The notes under the pieces: model-generated
Told to the model about the DNA's origin: nothing
The model's input: the letters and a program-made list of their open reading frames with translations, nothing else
Databases searched by the model: none
Made by a program: the position numbers and the translations under genes
Source of the DNA: Paludibacteraceae bacterium
GTDB lineage: Bacteria; Bacteroidota; Bacteroidia; Bacteroidales; Paludibacteraceae
Direction: 5' to 3'
Assembly (NCBI GenBank): GCA_018055865.1
Contig: JAGPGR010000107.1
Span: 1-6,733 of the forward strand
Length of the DNA: 6,733 nucleotides
Shown: positions 5,784 to 6,733 of the stretch, one piece after another
Layout: each line of letters begins with the position of its first letter
Position numbering within the stretch: position 1 is the first letter of the stretch

Positions 5784-6733
5784 ATTTTATTTATTTCATC
5801 GTAGCCTTCGTACTGACGATCCAGGGCAACAATCAGATTTTCACGATTATAATTAGTTTCGGAGGTTGGATATAACCATCGCATCGGGATTGCATTTACG
5901 TTGTTCTCGTTCAGACTTGTGGCCGGATTTATCGGGAATTCGGGATATTTATTCCGACGATATTCAAAATAGCTGTACTGAGCATCCTGCATAAAGCTTA
6001 GAATGTATCTTTGCATCCAGATTTGTTTCAACTGCTCATCCATCGTCGTTTTGAAAGCAGCCTCTCCCGTGAAATAGTTATTAATATAATTCTGATCAAT
6101 GGCTTTTCCATGGGCATAGGAGGATTTTGTAGCCATCACAACCGCCAAAGATGCTTTTACACCATCTTTATAATAATCTTCTGCATTACCTGAAGTTATC
6201 CAGCCCCGAAGCCTGGCTTCTGCCAAAATCAGTTGTTGTTCGCCGTAAGTTAGCAGCATACGGGGTTCGCAAGCCGCCTCAGTGAGGTATCGTTTGTTAA
6301 GCAATGAATATTTGCTTGCACTATGACCAGCATTCATTTCAGCGTAATCCATCCCTACATCCACTCCCACATAAGCTGCTGTATCTGATTGAGATTTACC
6401 TGCCGATATTTTTGATGCAGCGGGATCAGCGTAATAAAACAATCTCCTGTCGTTCAGTTTTTTCAGATTATCCATTAATAATGAGCTGATTATAGTTCTA
6501 CTGGTAAATAAATTGCTTGTTCCCGACAAAGGATGTTTATTTTGGGTAGAATAATTCAGACCAAAGAAACCGGTATTAGCCTCCAGCAAGTAACCAGCCT
6601 GCACTATCTCAGCAAAACGGTTTTTTACATTCAACGAAGCAACACCTTCTTTTTTACTCAGTGTCATCAGAATTTTCAGGGCCAACGAGTTTGTAGCTCT
6701 TCGCCATTTATCAGGATTACCATTATATGGAGT
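5765..6733 (-). CDS. SusD/RagB-family nutrient-binding outer membrane lipoprotein (SusD-like_2 type), 5' end outside window
   Basis: Partial gene: 322 residues and a TAG stop are visible, and the frame stays open to the window edge. The first visible residues read TPYNGNPDKWRRATNSLALK, the typical SusD stretch 'YNGDPxKWRRFANSLRLR'. The in-frame TTG at 6685-6683 is therefore an internal leucine and not a start. Other family hallmarks, in visible numbering, are LNDRRLFYYADP (93-104), the helix YGEQQLILAEAR (163-174), YSYFEYRR (253-260) and MRWLYPTSE (284-292), which together point to the SusD-like_2 branch. SusD proteins run to about 500 residues, so roughly 180-200 N-terminal residues, including the lipoprotein signal and TPR-like helices, should lie upstream of the window. 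By family knowledge it is a surface lipoprotein that caps a SusC TonB-dependent transporter and captures ligand for import; the susC gene is expected further upstream. Two secreted phosphoesterases and a lectin-like protein follow on the same strand, which suggests a phosphorylated ligand (inference). Confidence 0.93.
   Translation of the reverse strand, partial: TPYNGNPDKWRRATNSLALKILMTLSKKEGVASLNVKNRFAEIVQAGYLLEANTGFFGLNYSTQNKHPLSGTSNLFTSRTIISSLLMDNLKKLNDRRLFYYADPAASKISAGKSQSDTAAYVGVDVGMDYAEMNAGHSASKYSLLNKRYLTEAACEPRMLLTYGEQQLILAEARLRGWITSGNAEDYYKDGVKASLAVVMATKSSYAHGKAIDQNYINNYFTGEAAFKTTMDEQLKQIWMQRYILSFMQDAQYSYFEYRRNKYPEFPINPATSLNENNVNAIPMRWLYPTSETNYNRENLIVALDRQYEGYDEINKIMWLLK

Noticed and set aside
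6683..6685. TTG as start codon of a 306-residue version of the susD-like gene
   Set aside because: The frame continues upstream without a stop to the window edge and encodes the conserved SusD stretch YNGNPDKWRRATNSL, so the TTG is an internal leucine codon and the gene is simply cut by the window.

Overview
The window looks like a chromosomal stretch of a Bacteroidota (Bacteroidetes) bacterium. It carries the C-terminal part of a SusD/RagB-type outer-membrane binding protein, two secreted proteins ending in type IX secretion (T9SS) type A sorting domains, start codons preceded by A/T-rich leaders without Shine-Dalgarno sequences, and low to moderate G+C. Genus Bacteroides itself generally lacks T9SS, so a T9SS-bearing Bacteroidales/Marinilabiliales-like or related lineage is more likely. 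The exact taxon cannot be fixed from the sequence.

All four genes lie on the minus strand, so they are transcribed from high to low coordinates. (1) 6733-5765 is a SusD-like protein whose 5' end lies beyond the window; its stop codon sits inside a perfect 12-bp inverted repeat (5755-5783). (2) 5711-4095 is a 538-aa secreted protein made of two tandem LamG/concanavalin-A-like modules plus a T9SS tail. A second hairpin (4034-4070) follows it in a 133-base gap. (3) 3961-1454 is an 835-aa multidomain protein: the same LamG-like module, a fibronectin-III-like domain, a calcineurin-like metallophosphoesterase, a second FN3-like segment and a T9SS tail. (4) 1447-2, only 6 bases further on, is a 481-aa exported metallophosphoesterase of the MetallophosN / Metallophos / MetallophosC type without a sorting tail. 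Coding density is high, and the only non-coding stretches are 6, 133 and 53 bases.

Taken together the genes look like the downstream part of a SusC/SusD-type nutrient-acquisition locus whose enzymes are phosphoesterases instead of glycoside hydrolases. The inference is a surface lectin-like protein and a surface phosphoesterase acting on a phosphorylated substrate, uptake through SusC/SusD (SusC presumably just outside the window), and a second phosphoesterase acting in the periplasm. The substrate is unknown. The most notable sequence observation is that one ~200-residue LamG-like module occurs three times across two adjacent genes. Those genes also share the same type of tail, as if built on a common scaffold.
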